From CAYTZH01 sp964442285 (lineage in GTDB: Bacteria; Myxococcota_A; UBA9160; JAFDET01), in contig CAYTZH010000007.1 in NCBI GenBank assembly GCA_964442285.1, positions 1 to 64,000 of the forward strand: a stretch of DNA of 64,000 nt. The letters run 5' to 3'. This document shows positions 31,501 through 41,433 of the stretch, piece by piece (positions within the stretch are counted from its first letter, which is position 1; the number at the start of each line of letters is the position of its first letter). The position numbers and the translations under genes are program-made. Under the pieces are notes generated by a model that was given only the letters and a program-made list of their open reading frames with translations, made no database searches and was not told where the DNA came from.

Positions 31501-34500
31501 GCCTTCACCATCGGCGGCTCCAGCGGCGGCGCCGCCGCGGCCTTCGCCGCCGCCGGACTCCGGCCGAGGGCCGGCTCGACCGTGCGGAGGGTGCGCTGCA
31601 CCACCTCCACCTCGCCCGCGCCCGTGGTCTCGCGCAGCCAGGCGCCGAAGCGGGCCGCGTCCGTCAGGCGCGAGGCGTAGCCCAGGGCGTCCGGATCGGG
31701 ACGCCGGCCGTCGCCCGTGGGCGTCCAGCGCAGCAGCGACATGCTGATCTGGGAGCCGAAGCCGGCGCCCAGCCGCAGGGCGTAGCGGATGGGGTAGGCG
31801 CCGCCCTTCGAGAGATGCAGCGGTCCCAGATCCGGATCGGGCTCGCGGTAGTTGGGCACCGGCGGCACCAGCCCGGTCTCCAGGGCCTTCACGGCCACGG
31901 CGTCCTCGATGCCCACGCCCATGGGGTGGCCGGTCAGGCCCTTGGTGTTGGCCACGACGATGTCGGCGGCCGTGTCGCCGAAGACCGCGCGCAGGGCGTT
32001 CACCTCCGCCGAGGCGCTGCCGCCGCGCGCCGGGGTGTAGGTCTCGTGGGAGACGAAGAGGAGCTCCCGGGCCAGCTGCCGGCGGTCGAGGCCGAAGCGC
32101 TGCTCGGCCTGGGAGACCAGCCGCTCCATCACGCCCTGGATGTGGTCGACGTCGAGCCGCGTGCCGTGGAAGGCGCTGTTGGCCGTGACCGTGGAGAGCA
32201 CCTCGCAGATCGGGCGCAGCCCCCGCTCCCGGGCGCAGTCCGGGTGCTCGATCACGAAGGCCGCCGCGCCCATTCCGAGGATCATGCCGTGGCGGCGGCG
32301 GTCGAAGGGCAGCGCCGCCTCCTCGACCACCTCGTCCGTGGCCGCGGCGCCCGTGGACAGGAACCCGGCGCCGATCCACTCCAGCATGCGATCGGTGGTG
32401 ACGTCGTCGGCAGCCACCACCAGCACGCGGCGGCAGCGACCCGCGCGGATCCAGTCCTCCGCCACGGCGAAGGCCTGGGTGGTGCTGGCGCAGGCGGCGT
32501 TGACCTGGGTGTTGGGGCCCCGGGCGCCGACGTACTCGGCGAACTGGGAGTGACCCATCGACAGGACGCGGAACAGGAAGCGGCGATCGAAGTTGTACGG
32601 ATGGGCGGCGATCTCGTCGCGCACCGTGTGGATGCGGTGCTCGAGCTCCGCGCGCAGCACCTCGCTGCTGCCGGCGCCGTCGTCCAGGCGCGCGCGCAGG
32701 GCCTCGAGGGCCTCGAGCTGGCGGTGGCGGGCGTGGTCCTGCTCGTAGCGGGCGATCTCGTCGGCGAAGGCATCGTAGCCCGGGAAGACGGAAGCGAAGA
32801 TCACCCCCGTCTCGTCGCGCAGCGGCTCGGGCAGCATCCAGCGCTCGGGGATCTTCGTCCCCTTGCGGGTCGTGCGGTAGTGCATGGCCAGGGGCAGGCC
32901 GGCGTCGCGCAGGGCGTCGAGACCCGCGCCGATGGCCAGGCGCGTGGCCACGTCGAGGGCCTCGACGCGCTCGGCGGGCAGACCGAACTCCGACTCGATG
33001 TCGAAGTCGCCGGCCCGGGCCGCCAGCTTGATGGCCTCCTCCGGCCCGTGGATGGTCTCGAAGTGGGCGCCCTCGGACTCGCTCTTCACCAGCCGGGTGA
33101 TGTGCTTGTCCACCATGGCCCGGCGGAAGCGGCTGGGGATGACGTCGATGCCCTGCTCGCCGTCCAGGATCCGTCGCGGGTTGTCGTCGTCGAAGACCCG
33201 GTCGTGGCCCGGCAGGCCGAGGGCGGCGCCCGTGACCACCGGCGGCTCCGTCGGCGCCGCGGGTGCTGCACCCTGCACGAGCCGGGAGCCGCGCTCCAGG
33301 AACTCGGCGAAGAGCCGACCCAGCTCGACGTAGCGCGACTCCGGCACCGCGGCGGCCGCTCCGGCAGCCACGGGGGCCGCTGCCGCGACGGGCGCGGACG
33401 AGACCGCCGGCGCCGGCGCGCGCTCGGCCGCCGCCTCGACGCCGCGACCGAGCCCGGCGGCGTAGAGCCCGCACAGGGCGTTGTTGAAGGAGGCCAGGTC
33501 GCCCGCCTTGGGGTGGTTGCTGAAGAGACAGACCACGTCGTCCCGGCGTCCGAGGACGTCGTCGGCGAATCCGTGCAGCGCGGATTTGGGGCCGACCTCC
33601 ACGAACACCCGCGCGCCCTCGGCGTAGAGGGTCTCGAGCCCCTTCACGAACTGCACGGGCGAGGCCACCTGGGCGGCCAGCAGGTCGAGCATCGCCTCGA
33701 CGGCGTCGGGTCCGCTGGGGTAGAGCTCGCCGTGCACGTTGCCCACCAGCGGGATGCGCGGCGGTGCCAGGCGCAGGCCGGCGAGGGTGCGGCGCAGGGG
33801 CTCGCTGGCCGGGGCCACGATGGACGTGTGGAAGGCGTGACTCACCGGCAGCATCACCGCCTTCATGTCGCGCTCGCCGAACACCGCCACCGCGGCGTCC
33901 ACCGCGTCGCTGGCGCCGCCGACGACGGCCTGGCCGTGGCTGTTGAGGTTGGCGATGACGACGTTGCCCGGGATGGCTTCGACGACCTCGCGCACGGTCT
34001 CGAGGGGGCCGAAGACCGCCGCCATCTTGCCGTTGTCGGGCACGTCGATGCTGGCCATCTCGCGCCCGCGGGCGCTCACCGCCAGCAGCGCGTCCTCGAA
34101 GGGCAGGGCCCCCGACGCCACCAGGGCGCCGTACTCGCCCAGACTGTGACCCATGACCAGGTCCGGGGTCACGCCGTAGGCCTCCAGCAGCCGCGTCAGG
34201 GCGGCGTCCACGGCGAGGACCGCGGGCTGGGTGATCTCGGTGCGGCGCAGGGCGGCCTCGGCGTCGGCGCGTGCCTGCTCGTCGTCGCGGTCCACGAAGA
34301 TGATCTCCGTGAGCGGCCGCTCGAGCAGGGGCGTCATCACCCGGTCCGCCTCGCGGAAGACCTCGGCCACCCGCGGCTCCTGCTCGCAGAGGTCCCGGAG
34401 CATGTTGGCGTACTGGGAGCCCTGTCCCGTGTAGAGGAAGGCCACGCGTCCCGGCGCCCCCCGACCGCGATGGATCCCCTGGGCGCGGACGGCGCGCCAC

Positions 34501-36233
34501 ACCGCCGGCTGGTCGCTGTCCAGGGCCTTGCGGGCGCGCTCGGCCCGGGTGGCCAGCTCGGCGGCGTCGCCGAAGTCGATGGCGAGCCGCTCGGGCGCGC
34601 GCAGGTCGGCCGCCTGGGGCGGGGCCGGCGCCGGGGCGCGACCGGCCCTGGCCTCGGCGATCAGGGCGTCGAGGCGCTCGCGCAGGGCCGCGGGGCTCTC
34701 GGCCCCGAGCACCGCTGCCCCGCGCAGGGGCGGCTTGAGCTCGGCCAGGTCGACGGTCCGCTCGGGACCGCCGCCGGGGACGGCGACCGAGGTCCCCCGC
34801 TGGGTGAGGCGTCCGGGCACGTGCTCCTCCAGGACCGCGTGGAAGTTGGTGCCGCCGAAGCCGAAGGCGCTCAAGCAGGCCGTGCGCACGCCCCGGGCCG
34901 GGGCCTCCCAGGGCTTGGCCTCCGTGTTCACGAAGAAGGGCGTCTGGCTCCAGTCGATGTTCGGGTTGGGCGTCTCCGCGTTGAGGCTCGGCGGCAGCAC
35001 CTTCTCGTGGAGGGACAGGGCGACCTTCAGCAGGCCGGCGGCGCCGGCGGCCCCCTTCAGGTGTCCGATGTTCGACTTCACCGAGCCCAGGGGCACCGAA
35101 CCCGGACGCAGGCCCTGGCTGCCGAAGATGGCGTTCAGGCTCTCCACCTCGACCACGTCGCCCACCCGGGTGGACGTGCCGTGACCCTCCACCAGGCCCA
35201 CGTCGGCCGGCGAGACGCCGCCCGTGCGCCAGGCGCGCTCGATGGCCAGGCGCTGGCCCCGCGGGTTCGGCGCCGTGATGCCCTTGCCGCGCCCGTCGCT
35301 CGAGCCACCGACCCCGCGGATCACGGCGTAGACCCGGTCGCCCGCCTGCTCGGCGTCCGCCAGGCGCTTGAGCACGAAGAAGGCGACGCCCTCGCCCATC
35401 ACGAAGCCGTCGGCACCGTCGGCGTAGGGGCGCGTGCCGGTGGCCGAGAGCGCGCCGATCTTGCAGAACTTCACGAAGGTGGCGGCGCCCATGTTGCGGT
35501 CGATGCCGCCCGCGAGCACCGCGTCGTACTCGTGCTCCACAAGGCCCTCGGCGGCCGCGTCGATGGCGGCCAGGGCCGATGCGCAGGCGGCGTCGCAGAC
35601 GAAGTTGGGGCCGTGGAGGTCGAAGAGGTTGGCGACCCGCCCGGCCATGCAGTTGGCGAGCTCGCCGGGCATGGAGTCCTCGGTGATGGGCGGCAGGCGC
35701 TCGCCGATCTGCTCGCGGAACTCCTCGAGCATCGCGCGACGCGCCGGCTCCGGGAGCGCGCCGAAGGCGGCGGTGCCCTCCAGGGCCGCCGCGTACTCCG
35801 GGAACTGGATCCGCATCGCCGTCTCGTAGTGGCGCTCGCCGGCCATGGCGTTGCCGATCACGCAGGCCGTGCGTTCGAGGTCGAGGGGTCGCTCCGGGTG
35901 CCCGGCGTCGAGGAGCGCGGCCCGCGCACAGGCCACCGCCCACTGCTGGGCGACGTCCATGGCGTCGGCGACCTTCGGCGGCACCGGAAGCCGCCAGCCC
36001 ATGGGGTCCCAGGTCCAGTCGCGGACCCAGCCCCCGATCCGGGAGTAGGTGCGGTCGACGGCGGCCGGATCCGCGTCGTAGTAGCGGTCCGGGTTCCATC
36101 GCGCCGGATCCACGTCGCGGATGCTGTAGCGGCCTTCGACGAGGTTGCGCCAGAAGGCGGCGGTGTCGGGGGCGTCGGGCAGGATGGAGCCCACTCCGAC
36201 GATGGCGATGGCACGGCGAGCAGCGTCTTCCAT
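28587..36233 (-). CDS. Type I fatty-acid/polyketide megasynthase, KS-AT-KS-ACP-KR-DH (PUFA-synthase-like)
   Basis: About 2,548 residues, counting the 100-N gap. KS1 (about 5-465) has Cys217 in DAACASAL, His in EGHGTSTRVGD and His in SNIGHLKGA. AT (about 590-890) has Ser697 in GHSLGEYGA. An Ala/Pro linker leads to KS2 (about 990-1500). KS2 keeps Cys1248 in NAACAST but has SHETYTP and TKGLTGHPMG motifs that recall fungal/actinobacterial FAS-I ketosynthases. An ACP begins ADKTGYPTD and ends RDYPTLGHAIQFV, with the phosphopantetheine site lost in the gap. KR (about 1740-2230) shows VVTGAAGGI and DYSAAN. DH (about 2250-2520) has the hot-dog motif HHRIEGTPVLPG at His2285. No ER or thioesterase is seen. 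The ATG at 36233 has GGGAGGG upstream. Order resembles PfaA plus an inserted second KS. The product is probably an unusual long or unsaturated lipid (inference). Confidence 0.9.
31219..31318. other. Assembly gap (100 N) inside the ACP region, no flanking overlap
   Basis: The flanks are different ends of an ACP. The coding strand enters the gap with the first base (A) of a codon and leaves with the last base (G) of one. A single ACP of family length would need about 118 bases here, not 100, so N=100 is a placeholder. Tandem ACP repeats, usual in PUFA synthases, would break assembly exactly here. Confidence 0.75.
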
Positions 36234-36286
36234 GTCCCTCCCGGAAGCGAACGCGCGAAACGAAGTCGGTGTGATCCCTACGCCGG

Positions 36287-37969
36287 TTACCGGCCGTAGA
36301 GGACGTCGGCGACGGCCTGCATGTCCTCGAACGAGCCGGCCTGGGCGGCGTGGATGGCCGGAAGTCCCAGCGCCCGCTCGAGGGTGGGCGGGTCCGACTG
36401 CCCCACGCCCGCCGCGCCGACGATCCAACGCAGGCTCTCGGTCGCCACGTGCAGCGCGGCGTCGCGGGCGAACACCCGGGAGAGGGCGGCGAGCGCCGCG
36501 GCGTCGAATCGCGTGTGGGCCTTCGGGGGCAGCGTGCCCGCCGCGGCGGCCGCCGCCCGTCGCGCGAGGCTCGCCGCGCACTCCGCGTAGGTGACCCACT
36601 CCCCGATCCGCAGCAGCAGGTGCTGGTTGCGGGTCAGCCGCGCCACCCGGGCGCACTCGAGGCTCTCGGCCAGGGCGCGGGCCGCCAGGGCGGCGACGTC
36701 GGCACCGACGTCGCCGCGCTGGGCGTGCAGCGATTCAAGGGCGTCGGCCTGCTCGTGGAAGTGTCGCCCGCGGGTCTTCAGATGCAGCTGCCAGCGGTCG
36801 CGGGCGATGGTCATCTCCATGATCTCGGAGGTGCCCTCGTAGATGGTGGTGATGCGGACGTCCCGCTTGATCTTCTCCACCACGTACTCGTGGGTGTAGC
36901 CGTAGCCGCCGAGAGCCTGGATCGCGGCGTCGGCCGCCGCGTTGCCCGCCTCGGTGGCCAGGTACTTGGCGATGGCGCCCTCCGTGGTGAGGCTGCCCTC
37001 GCCCGCATCCAGGCGCGTGGCGGTCTCCTCGATGTAGGCCCGCGCCGCCTCCAGCCGCGCCGCGTGGGGCACGATCAGCTTGAAGGTGTACCCCTGCTTC
37101 TCGGAGAGGGGTCCCCCCGCCTGGATGCGGTCGACGGAGTAGGGGATGGCACGGTCCAGCGCCGCCCAGCCGCCGCCCAGACCGAACGCCGCCACCATCA
37201 GCCGCGTGTAGCCGAAGACGGCCTGGGCCTGCTGCAGTCCCTGGCCTTCCACGCCGCCCACCAGCCGGTCGAGGTCCACCCGCACGTCGTCCAGGGTGAG
37301 GGCGGCCGTGTTGCTCAGACGGATGCCGTGCTTCTCCTCCGGGCGCTCGGCGCCGAAGCCCTTCTCGCCGCGCTCCACCACGAACCAGCTCGGCCCGCCC
37401 GGCGCGTTCGCCAGGATGGTGGCCACCTCGGCGACGGCGCCGTTGCTGATCCACTGCTTGCGTCCGTTCAGGAGGTAGGCCACCACCGCGCCGTCCTCCT
37501 CGACGGGCGTCGCCGTGGTGCGCAGGTTGGCCAGGTCGCTGCCGGCCTCGGGCTCGGTGGCGCCGTAGGCCATGAGGATGCCCTTCTCGGCGATGGCGCC
37601 GAGCCACAGGGCCTGCTGCTCCGGCGTTCCGCCCACCCGGATCGGGTCGCTGCCCAGGAAGGTGGCCAGGAGACTGGTGGCGACACCCAGATCGATGCGC
37701 GCCATCTCCTCGCAGAAGCGGTAGACGTCGAAGGCGCCGCCGCCCATGCCGCCGTAGGGCTCGGGCACGAACAGCAGCTGCAGCCCCACCTCGGGGCTAC
37801 ACATCTCGCGGACGAGATCGATGGGCATCTCGTCCCGGGCGTCGAAGCCCAGGAGTGCCTCGTCCGGGATTCGCTGCTTGGCGAAGTCGTGGAGGGTCTC
37901 GATCGCGAGCTCGAGCGACTCGGCGTCGAGACCGCCCTGGGGGATCTCGGCAGGGCTGGGGGGCGACAT
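36287..37969 (-). CDS. Acyl-CoA dehydrogenase, first gene of the megasynthase operon
   Basis: A 560-residue flavoprotein of the ACAD family. Middle-domain FAD signatures YGATEPEAGSDLANL and RKQWISNGA are present. The C-terminal helical domain has ALGGYGYTHEYVVEK and the catalytic-base segment IYEGTSEIMEMTIARD. It is about 170 residues longer than short-chain ACADs. The extra C-terminal helical domain (ESLECARVARLTRNQH) resembles VLCAD/ACAD9-type or FadE-like extensions. The ATG at 37969 has a GGGAGAGG site. The synthase starts 53 bases downstream, so it should share the transcript. It may desaturate the product, remodel primers or substitute for the missing enoyl reductase; sequence alone does not decide. 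Confidence 0.88.
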   Translation of the reverse strand: MSPPSPAEIPQGGLDAESLELAIETLHDFAKQRIPDEALLGFDARDEMPIDLVREMCSPEVGLQLLFVPEPYGGMGGGAFDVYRFCEEMARIDLGVATSLLATFLGSDPIRVGGTPEQQALWLGAIAEKGILMAYGATEPEAGSDLANLRTTATPVEEDGAVVAYLLNGRKQWISNGAVAEVATILANAPGGPSWFVVERGEKGFGAERPEEKHGIRLSNTAALTLDDVRVDLDRLVGGVEGQGLQQAQAVFGYTRLMVAAFGLGGGWAALDRAIPYSVDRIQAGGPLSEKQGYTFKLIVPHAARLEAARAYIEETATRLDAGEGSLTTEGAIAKYLATEAGNAAADAAIQALGGYGYTHEYVVEKIKRDVRITTIYEGTSEIMEMTIARDRWQLHLKTRGRHFHEQADALESLHAQRGDVGADVAALAARALAESLECARVARLTRNQHLLLRIGEWVTYAECAASLARRAAAAAAGTLPPKAHTRFDAAALAALSRVFARDAALHVATESLRWIVGAAGVGQSDPPTLERALGLPAIHAAQAGSFEDMQAVADVLYGR

Positions 37970-38035
37970 ACCTCTCCCTATGACGTCGGAACCCGGGGCG
38001 CCGCGGGACAGTTGGCCACACCGCATGGCCATCCG

Positions 38036-38053
38036 CTGTCGGGTCCGCGACAG
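38036..38053. promoter_or_regulatory. CRP-type palindrome upstream of the megasynthase operon
   Basis: CTGTCG-N6-CGACAG is a perfect 6+6 inverted repeat with six-base spacing, 67 bases upstream of the acyl-CoA dehydrogenase ATG. The spacing is that of Crp/Fnr-family sites. The TGTCG half matches what I recall for CooA-like recognition. The regulator at 21675-22337, beside the far end of the operon, is the obvious candidate. Confidence 0.5.
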
Positions 38054-38060
38054 CGCGACC

Positions 38061-38074
38061 TCTCCTCGAGGAGA
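38061..38074. promoter_or_regulatory. Perfect 14-bp palindrome upstream of the megasynthase operon
   Basis: TCTCCTCGAGGAGA is a perfect gapless palindrome, seven bases from the CRP-type site. It could be a second operator or part of a leader structure. No known regulator recognised. Confidence 0.35.
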
Positions 38075-38145
38075 TGGGCTCGCGCCGACGCTGGCCAGGA
38101 CGGGATCGGCTCCCGACCGCGCGTCCTTTACCCGGCGAGATCAGC

Positions 38146-38700
38146 TCAGCCGAGCGCGGCGCGCAAGGTGTGGGCGGCCCGCTGCACGGCCTCCGGCTCG
38201 TGTCCATCGGCCGGCAGGTTCACGACGATGCCGTCGAGCCCCTGACCGACGACCCGCTCGCGCGCGAACGCGCCGACCGTATCCGGGTCGCCGAGGACGA
38301 TCGCCCGCGGGATCCCCTCGCGGAGGTGCTCCGGGAGCTGGCTCCACCCATGCCTCGCCATGCCTCGCGCGCGCAGGAAGGCGTCGCGCCGCGCCTCGGC
38401 GTCGGTGGTGTCCTCGCCGATGATCAGCGAGCCGAGCCACGACACCCCGATCTCGCTCCGCGAGCGGCCGAGGGCGGCGCAGGGCTTCTCGAGGGCCTCC
38501 ATCCTGCGCGGGAACTCGTCCGGGGAGCAGGTCCAGTTGCTCTCGTGGGCGTAGCGCGCCGCCAGGCGCGGGGTGCGCTTCTCGCCGGTGCCGCCCACCA
38601 GGACCGTCGGACCGCCTTCCTGGAGCGGGGCCGGCACGTTGAGGGCCTCCTCGGTGCGGTAGACATCCGGTCTGACGGGACGGGATCCCGTCGCCTGCGC
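38146..38700 (-). pseudogene. C-terminal remnant of an LLM-class flavin-dependent oxidoreductase
   Basis: About 180 residues match only the C-terminal half of F420/FMN-dependent luciferase-like monooxygenases. It has the conserved PTVLVGGTGEKRTPRLAARY, ANW-like and GRSRSEIG segments, then LGDPDTVGAFARERV near the end. The frame continues upstream, but the protein stops resembling the family before about 38700. The N-terminal barrel half with its start is missing, replaced by the promoter region of the divergent 38840 gene. It therefore looks like a decaying or deletion-truncated gene. Its own stop (38146) and reading frame are intact. Confidence 0.6.
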
Positions 38701-38839
38701 CGTCACGGCCCCTCCTCCGTCCTCCCGGACCCCGAACACCGGGAGACGGGGCAGATCGACGCCGTTCCGGGTACGCTCCCCGGATCGCGGCGGGCGGCGC
38801 CGGGCGCGCCGGCCGACCTCCAGACCCCCGAGGAGCAGC

Positions 38840-39646
38840 GTGTTGCGAGGAGTTCCCATCACCCAGGGGGCGGGGCGTGCGGCGTGCCTGGCCCTGCTGC
38901 TCCTGTCGCCCCTGCTGCCGGCCGACCCCGCGCGGGCCGAGAGCGGGCTCTCCCTGCCGCCCCCCGCAGCCGATGGCGTGCTCCACGCGCGGATCTACGA
39001 CGCCGAGGGGCGCACCGTCGGCCAGAACCGGGCGGAGCGTCGCCTCGAGGACGGCGGGCTGCGGGTCCGTTCCCAGGCGACGACCGCCGAGGGGGAGGTC
39101 GTGAACCGGTTCGAGTCGCTCCTCGAGCCGATCCCGGGAGCGGACCCGCCCGCCCTGCGCCCGGTGTGGCAGCGGGTCCACATGCGCGAGGCCGATCCGG
39201 ACCGGATCACCGAGATCCACGTCGACCACCGCGGACGCCGCGCGACCTGCCGCCGCCCGGACGGGACGGAGTCCGAGGTGGCGTTGCCCGAGGGCGATCG
39301 GGTGGCCAACACGCTCATGTCGCTGCTCCTGCGGCCCCTGGCCTCGGGTCGCGTCGACCAGATCCGCTTCGACATGGTGGTGTGCGATCGCTGGAACCGG
39401 GTGGTGACCGTGGAGGTGCGTCCCACCGGCGAGGAGCGCGGCGGCGCCGTCGAGCTCCGGTACCTCTTCGACCTCGGGCCCCTGCTATCGCAGCTGCTGC
39501 GCCCGTTCCTGCCCGACGTGCGGGTCTGGATGCAGACCGCCCCGCCCAACGACTGGATCGGCCAGCGCGTCCCCTTCCACCCGGGCGGTCCCATCGTGAC
39601 CCTCGTGCGGGAGGGCGTGGACCCGGCGCTGCTCCTGCCCCGCTAG
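38840..39646 (+). CDS. Exported protein of unknown function
   Basis: A 268-residue protein with a clear signal peptide (GRAACLALLLLSPLLPADPARA-type; hydrophobic core about residues 12-26). The mature part is strand-rich, with segments such as GVLHARIYDAEGRTVGQ and QIRFDMVVCDRWNRVVTVEV and a likely disulfide pair (ATCRRPD, MVVCDRW). The fold resembles DUF3108-type periplasmic proteins, but I do not assert it. GTG at 38840 follows a GAGGAG ribosome site. No operon partner is certain; a thioesterase follows 55 bases later on the same strand. Confidence 0.65.
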   Translation: MLRGVPITQGAGRAACLALLLLSPLLPADPARAESGLSLPPPAADGVLHARIYDAEGRTVGQNRAERRLEDGGLRVRSQATTAEGEVVNRFESLLEPIPGADPPALRPVWQRVHMREADPDRITEIHVDHRGRRATCRRPDGTESEVALPEGDRVANTLMSLLLRPLASGRVDQIRFDMVVCDRWNRVVTVEVRPTGEERGGAVELRYLFDLGPLLSQLLRPFLPDVRVWMQTAPPNDWIGQRVPFHPGGPIVTLVREGVDPALLLPR

Positions 39647-39701
39647 CTCGGCGGCGTCTCTGGCCGCCCAGGACGGCCAGCACCCGCTACCGTCCGCCTT
39701 C

Positions 39702-40505
39702 ATGGATCCCCACCGGCTCGACCTGTCGGACGTCTTCGCCCTCGAGCCCCACGGCCCCGACATCTTCGTGGGCGAGAGCCCGCCCTATCCCTGGGGACGG
39801 ATCTATGGCGGGCTGGTGATCGCCCAGGCCCTGTGGGCGGCCACCCAGACGGTGCGCGCCGAGCACGCGGTCCACTCGGTCCACGCCTACTTCATCCTCG
39901 GCGGCGACCTCGGCGAGCCCGTGCGCTACGAGGTGGACCGGGTCCGCAACGGTCGCTCCTTCAGCACCCGTCGGGTCGTGGCGCGCCAGAGCGCGGGCGC
40001 CATCCTCACCCTGGCCTGCTCCTTCCAGGTCTCCGAGCCGGGACCGGAGACCCAGACGGCGGAGTTCCCCGTCGAGGTCCCGCGACCCGACGCGCTCCGC
40101 AGGCTCTACGACGGAGGCGCGCTGCGCTGCGAGGTCCCCGTCGAGGGGGGGCCGCCGCGCTGCCGGGACTGGGTCCGCTTTCCCGAGAAGCTCGGCGCCG
40201 ACCCGCGCCTGCACGCCTGCGCCCTCGCCTACCTCTCGGACATGAACGCCATGGGGGCCGTGAGCCGCTCCCACCCGCGCAACGTCGAGGGCGGCGAGTG
40301 GGACGGCTCCTTCATGGGGGCGAGCCTCGACCACGCGCTCTGGTTCCACCGGCCGGTGCAGGCCGACGCCTGGGTGCTGCTCGACGTCACGGGCCACGGG
40401 GTCCTGGGAAGCCGCGGACTCGCCACCGGCCCGGCCTTCAGCGCCGACGGGGTCCACGTGGCCACCATCGCCCAGGAGTGCCTGCTCCGGGAGCGACGCC
40501 GCTAG
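39702..40505 (+). CDS. Acyl-CoA thioesterase II (TesB-like, double hot-dog)
   Basis: A 267-residue double hot-dog protein of the TesB/ACOT8 type. The first repeat opens RIYGGLVIAQALWAATQTV, the counterpart of the TesB FGGQVVGQAL signature. The acyl-CoA-facing SVHAYFILGGD and VRNGRSFSTRRVVA follow. The second repeat carries GASLDHALWFHRPV and the GRGLATGPAFSADG-like end (here GSRGLATGPAF). It would hydrolyse medium- or long-chain acyl-CoA in the cytoplasm, possibly releasing fatty acids. The ATG at 39702 is just before the first strand. It sits near, but not inside, the megasynthase operon. Confidence 0.88.
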   Translation: MDPHRLDLSDVFALEPHGPDIFVGESPPYPWGRIYGGLVIAQALWAATQTVRAEHAVHSVHAYFILGGDLGEPVRYEVDRVRNGRSFSTRRVVARQSAGAILTLACSFQVSEPGPETQTAEFPVEVPRPDALRRLYDGGALRCEVPVEGGPPRCRDWVRFPEKLGADPRLHACALAYLSDMNAMGAVSRSHPRNVEGGEWDGSFMGASLDHALWFHRPVQADAWVLLDVTGHGVLGSRGLATGPAFSADGVHVATIAQECLLRERRR

Positions 40506-40526
40506 TCGGCGACGCGAGCCGGGGCG

Positions 40527-40793
40527 CTAGTCGGTGACGCCGTGGCTCCGCTCGTAGCGGTCCAGCAGGACGATGGCCACGAGCACCGGTGGGGTCAGGG
40601 CGAAGCAGACCCAGGCCAGGGTCAGCCCCAGGGCCTCGGCGGGATAGAAGTAGTGTCCGGCGATCCACTCCGCCGCGAAGAAGAAGGCGAAGTAGCCGCC
40701 GATCCAGGCGGGACTCCGCCAGTAGCGGAAGCGCAGCGCGAAGACCGCCGTGAGGATCAGGGCCACGGCGAAGGCGTTGACGAGCTCGACCAC
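40527..40793 (-). CDS. Small inner-membrane protein, unknown function
   Basis: An 88-residue protein with three predicted hydrophobic segments: VNAFAVALILTAVFALRF, WIGGYFAFFFAAEWIAGHYF and LAWVCFALTPPVLVAIVLL. It ends in a short charged tail. GTG at 40793 is used. It lies 21 bases after the stop of the SRPBCC gene on the same strand, so the two are probably co-transcribed. No family recognised. Confidence 0.6.
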   Translation of the reverse strand: MVELVNAFAVALILTAVFALRFRYWRSPAWIGGYFAFFFAAEWIAGHYFYPAEALGLTLAWVCFALTPPVLVAIVLLDRYERSHGVTD

Positions 40794-40814
40794 GGGGGCA
40801 CTCCGCCGTGCGGC

Positions 40815-41363
40815 TCAGCCGCTGACCCGGCCGCCCAGGGAGCGGGCCATCCAGCGGGGGAAGCGCGACCAGAACAGCCGCTGGCCAAAGGTCCAGAGGC
40901 CCGCGAACCCACCGCGCACGAAGCTCGTGAGCCGCATCTCCACGCCGGTGTCGCCCTCGGGCGCGTCCTCCACCCGGAACTCGAGCCGGGTGGGGCGGAC
41001 GAGGCGCGGGCTGAGGACGAAGCTGCCGTAGAAGTAGTGGAGGTCGCGGTAGCCCTCGCGGATCTCCGTCAGCATGCCGGGGAGGTGGAGGAAGGGGCCG
41101 TGGTGCACGTTGAGTCCGCCCACCTGGAAGCCCGGGGCCACGCCCGCCTCGGCCGAGACGAACTCCACGCGGTACGGCCAGACCTGGCTATCGACGAAAG
41201 TGGTGGGATCCTCCAGCCACTGCCACACGCTCGACCGCGGCGCGGACACCCGGAAGCGCTTCTCGAACACGTGGGCGACGAAGCCCGGCGGCGCCGCGTT
41301 GGGCGGCGGCGTGCGGGGGTCGGGACCCGCCAGGGTGAGTCCGGTTTCGTGGGCACGGGTCAC
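40815..41363 (-). CDS. SRPBCC-superfamily (START/Bet v1-like) protein
   Basis: A 182-residue protein with the helix-grip signature of SRPBCC proteins: FEKRFRVSAPRSSVWQWLED at the first strand and helix, then VRPTRLEFRVEDAPEGD and MRLTSFVRGGFAGLW toward the C-terminal helix. Family members bind hydrophobic ligands or act as cyclases/aromatases. No catalytic residues are evident. A long aromatic insert (YRDLHYFYGSFVLSP) is present. GTG at 41363. Co-oriented with the small membrane protein gene downstream, divergent from the FAD oxidoreductase 70 bases away. Confidence 0.75.
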   Translation of the reverse strand: MTRAHETGLTLAGPDPRTPPPNAAPPGFVAHVFEKRFRVSAPRSSVWQWLEDPTTFVDSQVWPYRVEFVSAEAGVAPGFQVGGLNVHHGPFLHLPGMLTEIREGYRDLHYFYGSFVLSPRLVRPTRLEFRVEDAPEGDTGVEMRLTSFVRGGFAGLWTFGQRLFWSRFPRWMARSLGGRVSG

Positions 41364-41433
41364 CGCCGGAAGCTAGCTGCGGTCCGGGACTTTCCCACGC
41401 GACAGGACGCCGGGGACATCTAGGTTCCCGTGC

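Noticed and set aside
38141..39229. Minus-strand frame opposite the 38840 gene
   Set aside because: It lacks family features. The plus strand has a signal peptide and ribosome site; only the LLM remnant at 38146-38700 is supported.
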